In this document: positions 49,141-60,880 of the stretch, piece after piece
Layout of the letters: each line of letters begins with the position of its first letter
How positions within the stretch are numbered: position 1 is the stretch's first letter
From: Cryptomeria japonica
Taxonomy: Eukaryota > Streptophyta > Pinopsida > Cupressales > Cupressaceae
NCBI RefSeq assembly: GCF_030272615.1
Contig: NC_081413.1
Coordinates: 564,450,010 to 564,514,009, forward strand
DNA: 64,000 nt
Reading direction: 5' to 3'
Translations under genes and position numbers: made by a program
Notes under the pieces: model-generated
The model's input: the letters and a program-made list of their open reading frames with translations, nothing else
What the model was told of the DNA's origin: nothing
Database searches by the model: none

Positions 49141-50085
49141 CAAACTTCAAAGCTGTTAGGATGAAATGATTGTAATTTCTTTTCAACGGGAATCATGATT
49201 GCAACAAACTTTTCCTAGGGATGTCCGAAGCTTGTTTGCATCCATATGATTATAAATGAATACCAGGACTTTAGGAAAAAATCATCACAAGAATTTGTAA
49301 AGAAACTCTGCTGAAATATATCTAGGGTTTTTTGGTTCTTTCAGAAATCACCTTGAGTTATGTAAGACTTTCAAAAAATGAATATTAATGTACAGATCAA
49401 AACTTTTTGAGCCTAAATCTTCGTTGTCTTCTGATGTGCATTCATTAATTTACTGATTTCTTTTGAATAATTTAGGGTTATTCGTTTGAATAGGGATTAC
49501 AAGGCAATCTTATAGATATGTTTTAGGCTTTTCTCGTCAGGAGAGGAATTAAATATACGTGAAGTATCTCTGTTAGTAAATCAATTGTTTGCTGCTTTGA
49601 ATTTGATAAACGATTTTAGCTTAAAGGGAAAGAACTTATATATATGTCAGGCATATATTAGGTTAATGAAAGCCGAAGTGATGAGATGTATGAGAATGTC
49701 CAAATTTGAAACTCTTGTTTAAATTGGGTGACTTTGTAGCCTGAATAAGGCACTGATATCAGTTGTGGAGTTTTTTTCTATCTTTCTTGGGGTCAAGATT
49801 GAAAATGAACACATGTTTTCTTTTAATGTTTCAATATTATTGAGGTGATGAGGTTCATAGGTTTTTAGCATTGGTTTGCGGTGGATCTCATATTAAAATT
49901 GTGAAAGTATTCACAAGAGGTATACCCACCCAAGCTTTGGATAAGCTTAAAGTGTAGATGGTTTTGTAGAAAACTTGTTACATGTTTTTTTGAAATTCTA
50001 TTTTCTTGTTGTCCTCTCCATATGCAACAGAGGTTTCAAATTTTCTTACAGAGGGGATTGGGGAAATCAAAATTTGAGAACAACA
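49141..50085 (+). other. Right end of element E
   Basis: About 950 bp of AT-rich sequence after the ORF, ending GAGAACAACA. No gene or repeat was recognised. It is the probable 3' UTR of the E gene plus the element end. Confidence 0.45.
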
Positions 50086-50260
50086 AGGGTAAAGGGCCCA
50101 ATTTTATGATGTGGGGAGTGATGAAATATTAATTTAGATTTAATTAAATTAATTAATAAAATGCTTAAAATGAAATTACAATGCAAGATGCAAACACACT
50201 AAGGTGGGTGCTAAACTATGCGTAGAATTGTACCACCCTAGCAAGGGTGTACAATTTACG

Positions 50261-51443
50261 ATGGTTATATGAAACTACGTACATATGCAAGCTAAAGTAA
50301 AGAAAAGTAAACATTCATGAAAAAAGATATATCCACAAGTTGTTCAACGAAGCCCCCATAAGTATTTGTAGTACACAGTTAGGAACCACGCCCTACAAAA
50401 CCACATGTTAGATAAAATCACAAAATCACCTAAATGATTACTAAGGAAAGTGATGAAAATTCAAGGGTAGCTATATGCCCCCCTATTTTGGCTTGCTAAT
50501 TTTAGTGAGTTGAAACAGGGTATCATGTTTACCACATCGAATTGTGAAAGAAGATTGATGACAGATGCTCACAAGAAGATTTGATACAAGATCAAAAAAT
50601 AATGGAGAATCATTTGGTAAGAAAGAGGAATAAACCTTAAGTCCAACACAACAAAGAGTGTGAGGATTTGAGAGCTCTCTAACACAAGATAAAAGATTTA
50701 AATGGAAACAAATGCAAGAGATATAATCCAAAGGTGCAAATCCATAAAGGAAATTGGAAAATAATGGAGGATTTAAATGACATCAAAGAGAGATTATATA
50801 TAGCAACACTCTTCTAAAAGAAGGCAAGAGATCCTCATCAGGGATATGCACGTGCACAAAATAGAAGGGTTTATTATAAAAGATACTACTCAATGAAGAA
50901 AGTAAATTGATGAATGATCAAAGACTTCCAACACCAAGGAAGAGGTCCCAATTAAGGATATATACTTGAGATTCCCATTAGGGATGCTTGTTCCAATATG
51001 AGAGAAGGAATTCAAGTATGAATACAACTCTGCAATCAATAAAAAATCCTTATAGAAGACACCACTTCACAAAGGGAAAATTTTAATCTTAAGAAGGAGA
51101 AATGTTTGAAATCATTCTTGCCCCACATATATAGTGAGAAGAGATGAGATAGAAATAGGATATTATGTTGCTTCCAAAAGTATGATTGCACATGAAATTG
51201 TACCACCATGAATGACAACGAGCCCCTAGTAAGTGAGCTACCAATGACACATAATGATTAGCAACATAATAGCCATTAATGTTATTTAAAGACATGTTAG
51301 ATTGAATGCAGTATTTGAATATGACATGTTAAATACTCTACTATAAGTGAGATTAAAAACATGTATACGATGATGAATGCTAAAAAGTATTTAGAAAGAG
51401 AGAAGCTTTTAGGAGAAGAATAGGCCACTAAGTAATACTTTTC
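50261..51443 (-). other. 3' untranslated region of family B internal region 2
   Basis: Homologous to 32200-33327. The purine tract and LTR border are missing at its left edge. No gene is supported. Confidence 0.55.
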
Positions 51444-54400
51444 TTACACACAAGAAATCTTAGGAGGGGGATAAGTGTAATTCATTAGAACCTTAATACT
51501 AGAAGAAGGGATTTTATAATGAGTAGAAGACAAAGTCTCATAAGGGGGATTAGGAATCTCTTGAGGAGATTCATAAAGAGATTTGTTCATCGCCAAGATT
51601 TCCTTATGAGGGGGATAAGTGTTGAAAGAAGTAGAAGATGATTTAATTAAGGTGAGGTCATCATCGCTATTAAATATAGCATGCACATTGAGAGATCATC
51701 TTTTAGATGCTTTAGTGGGCTTATAAGGATTATATCCAAGTCCAAATGAAGCTTCATGTGTGTTATGTCGTAAAGGAACTTTAATTCCTTGTTCATTTGC
51801 GCTAAAACCATTGCCATTATAGTCACTCTTAGGTAAAATGTGAAAACTAGGACCATAAAGGGATGCCAAATCAGAAAGAGATGATTGCGCCTCATAGGTC
51901 TTAATGATATATGAATTAGAGGAAGGATTTGAATAATTATTTGAATTAGAAGCAGCCACAAAGTGGTTACTTAGTTGCGTAGACAAAGTGGGTTGCTCAT
52001 TAGGTTCCTCCATAGATTTCTTCTTCTCAGTCTTAGATTTTTTCCAAGATACTCTATACTCTCCTACAAAAGTAGGGTTAAAGTCTAGAGATCCCCAATC
52101 ATCATCTGAGAGCACTCCTTCGGGAGAAAAGACATCTTTGGGAGGAGATTCCAATTGGGTAGAAGAATCAAGAGTACTAGAAGGAACAAGATCATTAAAG
52201 GAAATAGATGTATTTGAATATTTAGGAGGATGGGGAGGACAATGAGAAGTAGTTGAACAAGAAGATCCATATTTTAATGGTTCTTGAAGATTGGAATTAG
52301 CTAACAAGGTGTATGTCTTATTGTTGTAAATGAATTTGATTTGCTTGTGCAAAGTTGAGGGGACAACTTGCATGCTATGAATCCACAATCTTCCTAATAG
52401 AAGGTTATATGTCAAATTAACAGACATGACATGAATAGGTGTAGGTAACATAACATAACCTACCTTATCAAGAAAGGTTGTGACACTTAAACATTGTTTA
52501 GCAATATTACCAAGGCCTCAAATAGAAATAGAAGTAGGTTCGATGAGAGAACGATCCACATTAATCTTATCCAATAAGTCCACACCACAAACATTAATGT
52601 CATTCCCATTGTCCACAAGGGTTCATCTTATAGCACTATCGTTGATAATAACCACAATCACAAGAGGATCATATTGATGTTGAATTTCTTGAGAAGGCAA
52701 TTCATCTTGTGTGAATACAATTTGAGCTTGGGGTTTGTTTGTAGGATCAATCAAAGAAGTCATGTTATTAGGTGTCACTGCAAGTGGGACATCTAAGTTT
52801 TTCAAAGCATCTTGTAACATCTTATGATAAGAAGGTGAAGTTTGGACCAAGTCCCAAATAGAAATATTGGCAAGAGTAGCTTTAAGTTGTTCAATGAGAT
52901 CATACTCCTAACTAAGAGTCTGTGATATGTGAGGGACTTGAGGAGGAATAGGTTGAGAGGGAGGAAGTGAAGTTGGGACAAATAGAGGAGGAAAAGGTTG
53001 CCTATTGTTTCTTGTGTTGTAAGTATGAGAAACAATATGATAACGCTCTCTAGTGATTTTCTTAGCATACTCAGAAGGGCTCTTAGTAGGATAACCTCCT
53101 TGCATAGTAATAACATGTTTCTTACGAGTACAAAAAGAATCATTAGCATAACCACCTTGAACCACTAAGATAGGCTTACATTGAGAACTTTGAGAAGGAC
53201 AAGAACCTTGAACTGTGAAAAGGGGTTTATTAGGCATTTTATTCACATGTATCAAATTGATTGAAGATGGTTTAGAAATATAAAAGGCATCCTTATGAAT
53301 TTTAGAAGAAGAACAAACAAGATTGTTGGAAGAATTGTTGATAGTCTCTTCTCGCACTAAAATGTTATCATGAATAAGGTCAATTTTAGGAGGTAGACTA
53401 GAAGTAGGCATTGTTGTTTTAGAAGGAATAATATTAGTAGGAAAGGTCATATCATCCTTTATCATCAAAGGGTCTACATGGGGAATAGACTCTCTAGGGG
53501 AAGGATCAACATTACTCTCTAAAGTCTTACCTTTGAGAAGGAGATCTTTGAAAGAGATGTTAACAATCTCTTCTTGAACTAAGGTATCCTTATGAGTAGA
53601 ACCTAGTTGAAGAGAGGGAGATGCTTTATTTTTAGAGGGGGAATGATTGGGATTCATGGAAGGTGAGATGCTATCAAGAGAGTTATCAATCATGATTTCA
53701 TCTCCTTGGGATAAGGGTTCTCTCATGAGGTAAAGAATAATCAAAACCTTCTTCTAATGGTTCATCCCAAATAGTGAGGTCTTTGAGAAAAGTATTAGAA
53801 ATATCTTGCAAAAAGATGTCATTATTGTTATTGCCAATTTTGGGAGAAGGGATAACATTGTTCATTAATTCTTCATCCTTAGGTGGGAGAGCATCACTAC
53901 ATGTGTTTAAATCATCTTCTTGTCTCAAAATTTATTCAATGGGATCTTTAGGGGAGAAATCATTAAGGAAATTTATTATGATTTCATCTTCTTTTTCTAA
54001 GGCATCTTTATGGGTAAGACAAGCTTTGGAATAAGGAAAAACATTTCTCATTAATGCATCATCTCTAGTGGGAATGTTGAAGTCAAAAGAGGAGATGCCA
54101 TTAATAGGAAAAGTAGGGACAATACCATCTTCTTGCATAAGATGATCCTCATGAGGGGAGTATTATTTAGGAGGGAGATGAACATTCTTCTCTGAAGATT
54201 CATGCTTAGGAAGGAGATCTTTGAAAGAAGTGCTCATAACCTCTTGTTACAGTAACATGTCCTCATTGGTAAGACCACATTTAGGAGAAGATAAGTCAGT
54301 GTCCGTCAATACCTTTTCACTTCAAGAGGAATAATGTAGGGTAGGTAAAGTAATATTAAGAAAGGTGTTTATGATATCATCCTCTTCCTCTAAGATTGCT

Positions 54401-54590
54401 AGATGGGAAGGGCACATTTTAGGAGAATTATCAAGATCACTCTTCAAATCTTCATCCTTAGAGCATGGGAGAGTTTTGAAGGGGTTGGTAACAACTCTTT
54501 TAGGCCCTAAAATTTTATCATAGATAGGAGGAGGTTCTTTAAGAGAGAAAAATTGAAAAAAGGGAAGCTAACCCATTATCACATTTATGA
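51444..54590 (-). pseudogene. Family B polyprotein 2: protease and G-patch, no RT
   Basis: Homologous to 33328-36554 in the same order. Most of it (53744 down to 51444) is in one frame with stops. The N-terminal part (54590-53750) is shifted and broken. The protease region is at about 52640-52280: LVDNGNDINVCG keeps the catalytic Asp, but the two following Ser of copy 1 are Asn-Asp, and NLLLGRLWIHSMQVVPS follows. A TGA lies between these motifs near 52520. The G-patch at about 51840-51725 reads HILPKSDYNGNG, GIKVPL and FGLGYNP. The two copies thus carry different lesions in the protease loop. No RT or integrase follows. Confidence 0.72.
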
Positions 54591-54923
54591 AATGAATGCA
54601 TGATGACAATAATTTTCCTCTTTCAAATGATAACATATGCAAAATAGAAGGAAATGTTCAATTTTAACCAATGAAATCACTCTAAATGTTGATTTAGAAA
54701 ATGAATTTTATGAGTGATATGAGTTCCTAAATCATATCTTAATTTAATGATCCAAATTAAGCTATCCACAAGTTCAAATTTGAATTGAAAAATTAGGGTT
54801 TTAACAAAATTGACCTCTAAATCTTTGAAATTTGCAAGGAATTGAAACTTGTAAATATAAATTTGAATTTTAAATAGAACAAAAACTTAGATATGAGAAC
54901 ATAAATCAAAATTAAATAAGATT
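54591..54923 (-). other. 5' leader of family B internal region 2
   Basis: AT-rich, about 330 bp, homologous to 36555-36863. No features. Confidence 0.5.
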
Positions 54924-54944
54924 GGATTCACGTCGGGTTCACCA
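54924..54944 (-). other. Primer-binding site, family B second unit
   Basis: TGGTGAACCCGACGTGAATC on the - strand, three bases from LTR 3. It differs from copy 1 by two transitions. Confidence 0.7.
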
Positions 54945-54947
54945 AAA

Positions 54948-56520
54948 TGTGGAGGTGAAAAAAGCGAGACTGGATGACTAGGACCTAATCCCAGTTTTGC
55001 CAACACATTGGGAATACGAAAGAGCCTAGGGAGATAGCTCACTTTGGATACTTCTTGTGAGAAAGAGAGAGCCAAGGATTATATCTTAGGGTTTCTATTC
55101 ATCTTGTTGTATGTGATTAGAAAAATAGGGTTTGATTGGTCAATTAGACTAGGAGGTAAAGAATGAAGCACATATGAACTGAAATTGCACAATCTTGTAG
55201 ATTCTGAACTGAGATACTAAAAGAAGACAAGGGGGAGGAATTTGGATGTGTACCTAATTTTGGAAAATGGACCAAACTGACCAGGACCAGGGTGCCATGC
55301 TGCTGTCCCTGAGAATCTGACAAAAATTTGCAACTGAGACACTGCAAACTGAAGGTCGTAAACTTGAACCCTACTAAAATTCACTTAAAATGTGGGGGAC
55401 CAGGGTGCCACACCTTGTCCATCATGGATTCTGGGAAGTCTGAGACTTCTGGGCTATCCTTGTATCTTCTTCTGATCTGAAACTCCTTCGGGGTACCTGT
55501 ACCTGCACTATAGCTGAAAAGAGAGGGTTCAGGTGGCTATATAGGGTTTTGCCTAAGTCAAACCCCCGTGTCGGTGCTTTCCACCTCCACAAATAGATGA
55601 TAATGTAGTGACAATGTGTGTGTTCAAGATCCTAGGATGAATGCAAATAATCTAGAGCAACCCTAAAGAGTAAACCCTAAATGTTTGTAATTGACAAAGT
55701 AAATGCTTTAAATCAATGATGCAAAGTGATCTAAATCATGAATGTAAATATGTAAATTTATGAAATGAAGCTCATACAAAGACATGACAACAACATGAAA
55801 TCATACCCAACCCCTAAGGGAGGGGTACAAGCCAATTGCAGTCGGTGATCTCCTATTATTCTTCAATGTCTTCAAGGCTCCTAATTGATGATGAATGCTT
55901 GATAAATACTTGATGAATGCTAGATGAATGTTGTTGAAGACTCCACATAAGATTCTCTTTCACTACAATGAAGGCTCCTTATGCTTGCTCCAACAACTTT
56001 TTCCTAGATTCCATTAGATGCCTTCAAATGAAGAAAGAGAGCTCTTATGTATGAAAACCTAGATCTAAATTTTGGATTTAGGCTGACCTAGGATTTGAAT
56101 TTCCCGCCAATCTTTTGGGGTTAAGCATTATAATATTATAGAATTATGCTCCCGAAATTTTGGGAAAAAAGCTGAGGACTGTGTACATTTTGCACATGGT
56201 CTGACCAACTTTTCACCAAATTTTCAGGGCCGTTAGATATGATGATATAAGAGAGAATCCCAAAGTTATAGCTGAAATCGGACCTTAAAGGTTGAAATAG
56301 GACATAATTAGGGTTTATGATTAAATGATTTATTGGAGGAATAAAATAAAAAGGGGTACATTTAGAGTAAAGGGCCCAATTTTATGATACAGGGAGTGAT
56401 GAAATATGACTTTAGATTTAATTAAATTAATTAATTAAATGCTTAAAGGGAAATTACAATGCAAGATGCAAACACTCTAAGATGGGTGCTAAACCAAGCA
56501 TAGAATTGTACCTCTCTAAC
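54948..56520 (-). repeat. Family B LTR 3, right end truncated
   Basis: Uninterrupted copy from TGTGGAGGTGAAAAAAGC to ATTGTACCTCTCTAAC, then microsatellite. About 30 bp of the LTR end are missing. Confidence 0.85.
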
Positions 56521-56950
56521 ATGTATGTATGTATGTATGTATGTATATACATGTGTACATGTATGTACGTGTTGTGTATACATGTATATACATATGTATA
56601 TGCATGTATGTATGCATGTATATATGTATGTATGTATGCATGTATATGTATATGTGTGTATATATATGCACACATATACATATACATTCATATATACATA
56701 CATATATGGTGTGTGTACATACATATATGTGTGTGTGTACATACACACATATAGATAGATAGATATGTATATGTGTATATACATGTGTACAAATATGTAC
56801 GTGTTGTGTATACATGTATATACATGTGCATACATGTACACATGTATATACATACATATACATGTGTATATATATATATGTGCATATATGTGTATATATA
56901 CATATGTACATGTATATACACATATACATGTATATACGACATGTATATAT
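56521..56950. repeat. TATG/TGTA microsatellite, right part of the split locus
   Basis: Starts ATGTATGTATG and continues with mixed TATG, TACA and GTGT units. Open frames of Tyr, Ile, His and Met in it are artefacts of the repeat. Confidence 0.93.
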
Positions 56951-59059
56951 ATTCGGGCATGTTTATGAATGATTGAAGAGACTAGATGTTACTTTGTTTA
57001 TAACCACTACTTGCGGTGGTAGTAATTGTTGCATAGTAATAATAATGCATCAAGTAATAAAAGCCAAGTAATGTAGCAAGATCATAATTATTCCCATTAT
57101 TATCATCATAATGTTGGAAGCAAAGGGCTGGTAAAAAAAACACATTGGAAAAGTCGATCATAGGGGATTGAACCAGAATAGCTCATTCTTAGACGATTGA
57201 GACTCTTCACTGAGAAGGAATGATCAAATATCATTTAAACTTCGCCGAGTCAAATTAGAAAGCATGTTCTGTTATCATTCTAATTATTTCTGTCAATATT
57301 TCTAAAGCACTCATCTGTAGATAGTGCACCAATTCATATTAGAAATGCTTTTTGCAAATATTTTAAAAAATGAACTTAAACATAACTTGTCTTGCTAGGA
57401 GAGTTGTATATCAATTGATAATATAATGACAAGAACCATGCTTGTAGAGGTAATTTGATCTTTATGGATACATTCTATTTTTCATTAAATAAGAGTTAAG
57501 AGACATAGTCTTGTTTCACCCAAGCACGATATGCGTTGTATCAATTCCTAACGTTGTAATGTAAACAATGGCCATTGAAATCCATCATGATATTAATTTG
57601 AAATAATGGTTACATTAATACAATATTAATAAGACATCGATAGACCTAGATTTTAAAAATACAATATGTCCCAATCGGTCGATAAGGGTTGATTGACAAT
57701 GATAAATAATGACCCAATCAATTATAGTGTAATAAAGAAACATGGAGATTTAATGAATAGGTAAGAACATAAAGATAAGTGAGATACATGCATGATGCAC
57801 ATATATGAACAGATGTGATGTGACAATTATGTGGAAAGACACATGCATATATGTGCACAAAATGCACATACATGAACACATGCAATGTGCTAAGAAGCAA
57901 CACTTTCCTTCATAATTACTAATGTAAAAGGATAATATGAATCATGATTAGGGTAGTAACTCTTGGGTAATCATTTGAATGCATCATGAACACATTGGAT
58001 TTGAATCTAAAATGTGACTTAAACACATCCTCTCAAGTCTAGAGTAGCTTTCTGAGTAGTTGACAAAATGTAGTTAGCATGTCAAAGTGGTTAAGTCAAC
58101 CTAGTCAAGTCAACCAAAACTTGAGTAAATATGAACAAGTTAAGTAGGGTGGTGAAAAATGGAAATGCATTATATGTGCTTGCAACTATATAAAACCTTT
58201 AGCCAAGGTGTCACAAAGTTCTACATTTGCTATGAATTCACAATAATCACATACACTACCTAGTCAGAAGGTCATACAAGTTAGGAGGTACCTATAGTGT
58301 GTAACCGACTAGAATTCTGTCGGTTCTAAACACCAGGTTCAAATGGTAATGAGACCTAGTCCTATGTTTGTACCATCATAAAGGGAAGGACCACTTCCGT
58401 AAGGAAGGTGTACAGGGGACCACTAGGTCTATGGTTGGAGGTAAAGCACCATGATGATGCTCTCTCTCCTATAGAATAAGCCAAGACTTGTATGAGACTC
58501 TAGTTTGGAAAGAAAAAAACACCAATAAATGCTATCCTTCCCATTTACTTATTGTATTTTAATTTATGTTAGAAGGAAAGTACAATATAATATTTTATTT
58601 TGTAATTTCATTCAGATGATGTTGATTACATTTCAATTATTGATTTCATAATAGTTAGAAAACTTTCAATTTTTTTTATTTATGTTAAGTTGACATTTTC
58701 TTAAATGGCAAAATAAAAGTAAAATTTTCTTATGTTTTCTTTATGAAACACTTAGCAGGTTACTCTAAGGATGTGAAAATTAACTTAGACTCATTTTTAT
58801 TATGAATCAAATGTCATCATCAACCACCCATATTTCATTTTTTTTATAGGTATAGTAGTATTTTTATTTGATAAGAAATATAGTAGGAGTTTATGTACTT
58901 CACTATGGGGGTAGAAGCCAAATTCTCCTCACTCATGTGAAAAAAAAGGAAAATTCTTGTTTACCTCTTAACTTATGTGACCAACAAGTAAAATTTTGAA
59001 TTCTCAATTATGTGTTGATGAATGTTGTTGTCATTAAATTTTATCTTTGTTGATGAGGT
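56951..59059. other. Intergenic sequence right of the element cluster
   Basis: About 2.1 kb, AT-rich. No gene is supported. A TATATAAAA box at about 58187 is followed by no open frame. A 7-bp perfect stem (AACCGAC / GTCGGTT, 58303-58325) is the only structured short feature seen. Confidence 0.45.
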
Positions 59060-60880
59060 TGAGTTCCCATTTAGAAAGGTTCAAGGAGTAGTTATGGGAC
59101 ATTGATGATGTAAAGATGCACAAATAAAATCCATGAGTTGCTCAAATTTTAACTATAAATATTTATAGACTATAATATGCCAATGTATCACTAAATAACA
59201 AATCTCAAACATGCCAATAATTCCTCATTATTTTACTATATTGTTGGTTCATAGAAACCATGTCTTGAAAGATTGAGGGATAATATCCCCCTGAGGTCTT
59301 ACCTACGTGATCCTTGCCTTCAAACCACGATTTGTGAAAGAGACATAAAATTACAATGTTTGTACTTGTGATTCATTGATATGGAGAAGGAACTCATTTG
59401 GAAATTCCATGTGCAAGGATTGTTTATCCTCTAGAGGTGGTTATGCTAATTGATTAATAGTGATTTTCCCTTTGATTTATTTTTAGTCATTATCAATTTC
59501 AAATTTAGAATGGAGCATCATTCATTTTACCATGTGACTTGCTAACATGTCATTTTAAAGAGAAGGTGTTGTATAAGATCAATCCTCGTGATGAGCTTAG
59601 GGTATGTGAGAAGACATAGTATTTGAGTTCCTATCAAGAAAATACCATAGTTAAGAAATCCATTTTCTGGGGGTATATTGATATTCATGACCAACCAAAG
59701 TTCAATGAAGATAATATATGGCTTGTTTCTCACCTTGTTCATAATTTTGTAGAGAAGTTCCCTCAAGGCATGTTCAATTGTGGATATATACAAGAGTAGT
59801 GGTTGGTAGGCTTTATGTGGCATAAGCATTGGGGGACTGCCAATATATTGGTTATTTCTATCAAAGTCTTGCTCACATAAATCATCTAAAATAGAGTTTG
59901 TATATTTATTGAGTACATTAGTGAATGGTTGACATTTGTTTGCAAGTTGATAAATGAGCCATGTGATAGAATACAATTTTACTCAAAGGCTATAAATTTG
60001 CATGAGTTGTCATGGTGAATGCATGTCTAGTATAGATTTGAATTTGTTGGGATTTACCTCAATCCCATGGTAAGAAATGACTTAACTCAACAATTTTCTC
60101 TTAGTGTTGCCAAAGGTAATTTCTTGGATTTAAGAAAAAAATGTACTTTGATCTATTGTAGGATGCAATGCAAGATGGTGGGCGAGGTCTAATCTTGTTT
60201 AGACTTGCCCAAAATTTCATCAACATAATCATTGATGCATGATGAAACATATCATTGAATATTAATATCATAATTATTTGATAAGTTTATTAAACATTAT
60301 TTAGGCCAAAAGACAATCCAATTATAGAAGGTTCTTCAAAGTGTCATAAAATCATTCACAGATTGATTCTCTAGTTTACTTTGTATATGATTATAGCTTA
60401 CTAAACCATGCATGAGAGAGATATTTTAATTAGTTATTATAAGATTAATGATTGTGTCAATGTTAGGTAGAGTTCAATCATCTTCAAGGAACACTTAATT
60501 TATGGCATGAAATTCTAAGAAAACATGGATGCATTTACTCTTATTTCAAACTAGTATGATACTGGAGACCCATTCTAAGTAGTCCATAGACCTAATGAAT
60601 CCACTGTCCAATAGTTTTTGAATTTATTATTTAACCAATAGAGAAATCTTGGGGTGCATTTCCTATATATTTTTCTTGCAAAATTTGGCAATTGGTTTGA
60701 ATAAAAAGTGATGAATAATATAAGATTGATAACATAACATTAGGGAAAAACACCACAATGTTTAAAGAGGAGATCCTAATGAAATTATTGTTCATGCTAA
60801 CAATAGATTGTGTTAACATTTGATCTTTGTTAGTGCTTAGATTTACATCAATGACATCTTCTACTAAGAGAGTTAATCTA
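59060..60880 (-). pseudogene. Old Tat-type RT/RNase H remnant
   Basis: Many-times broken pol sequence. Near 60600 KLLDSGFIRSMDYLEWVSS is the RT entry. PNIDTIIN and ITN near 60450 follow, and then IFNDMFHH near 60250. RNase H pieces are PPMLMPHKAYQPLLLYIS (about 59825) and IKGKITINQLA (about 59475). Near 59270, GDIIPQSFKTWFL and TNNIV match the second, plant-type RNase H, so this too was a Tat element. Stops and frameshifts occur every few dozen codons, far more than in the 5.8-23-kb element, so it is clearly older. No LTR was identified. Confidence 0.65.

Larger units (their letters stand above)
43798..50085 (+). mobile_element. Element E: unclassified insertion with 5-bp TSD
   Basis: AGGGT lies on both sides (43793-43797 and 50086-50090). 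Removing the block restores the family B LTR sequence seen at 31998 (CTTAGGGTAAAGGG). The ends are TGTTATCACT and GAACAACA, that is TG...CA as in LTR elements. However, I find no direct repeat between its first 1.7 kb and its last 1 kb, no convincing terminal inverted repeat, and no clear primer site. Inside are an array of palindrome-containing repeats (44125-45235) and one very long decayed ORF (45553-49140). Options are a giant solo LTR that carries a gene, an LTR element that lost one LTR pattern, or an unfamiliar DNA transposon. Confidence 0.7.
36888..50260 (-). repeat. Family B LTR 2, split by elements D and E
   Basis: The LTR pieces are 36888-37455, 42928-43797 and 50086-50260. It is shared by the two internal regions of the dimer. 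The last bases (CGCTACA and the adjoining purine tract, about 26 bp) are deleted at 50260, where second-unit sequence starts directly. Confidence 0.82.
24134..56520 (-). mobile_element. Family B tandem dimer (LTR-int-LTR-int-LTR), nested
   Basis: Three family B LTRs (24134-32182, 36888-50260, 54948-56520) alternate with two homologous internal regions (32183-36887 and 50261-54947), all on the - strand. Both internal regions start with the same primer site and carry the same protein order, protease then G-patch. Neither has RT, RNase H or integrase. The dimer probably arose by unequal crossing-over between LTRs. Elements C, D and E are nested in its LTRs. The left edge abuts microsatellite sequence, and so does the truncated right edge. 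Without nested insertions the array would be about 14 kb. Confidence 0.85.

Noticed and set aside
56443-56976. Overlapping ORFs up to 137 codons in the second microsatellite
   Set aside because: Same artefact of simple repeats.
57140-57240. tRNA-like GGTTCAATCCCC on the - strand
   Set aside because: No acceptor, D or anticodon stems could be paired around it.
58340-58365. GGTTCAAAT T-loop-like sequence
   Set aside because: No cloverleaf partner stems. Probably chance.
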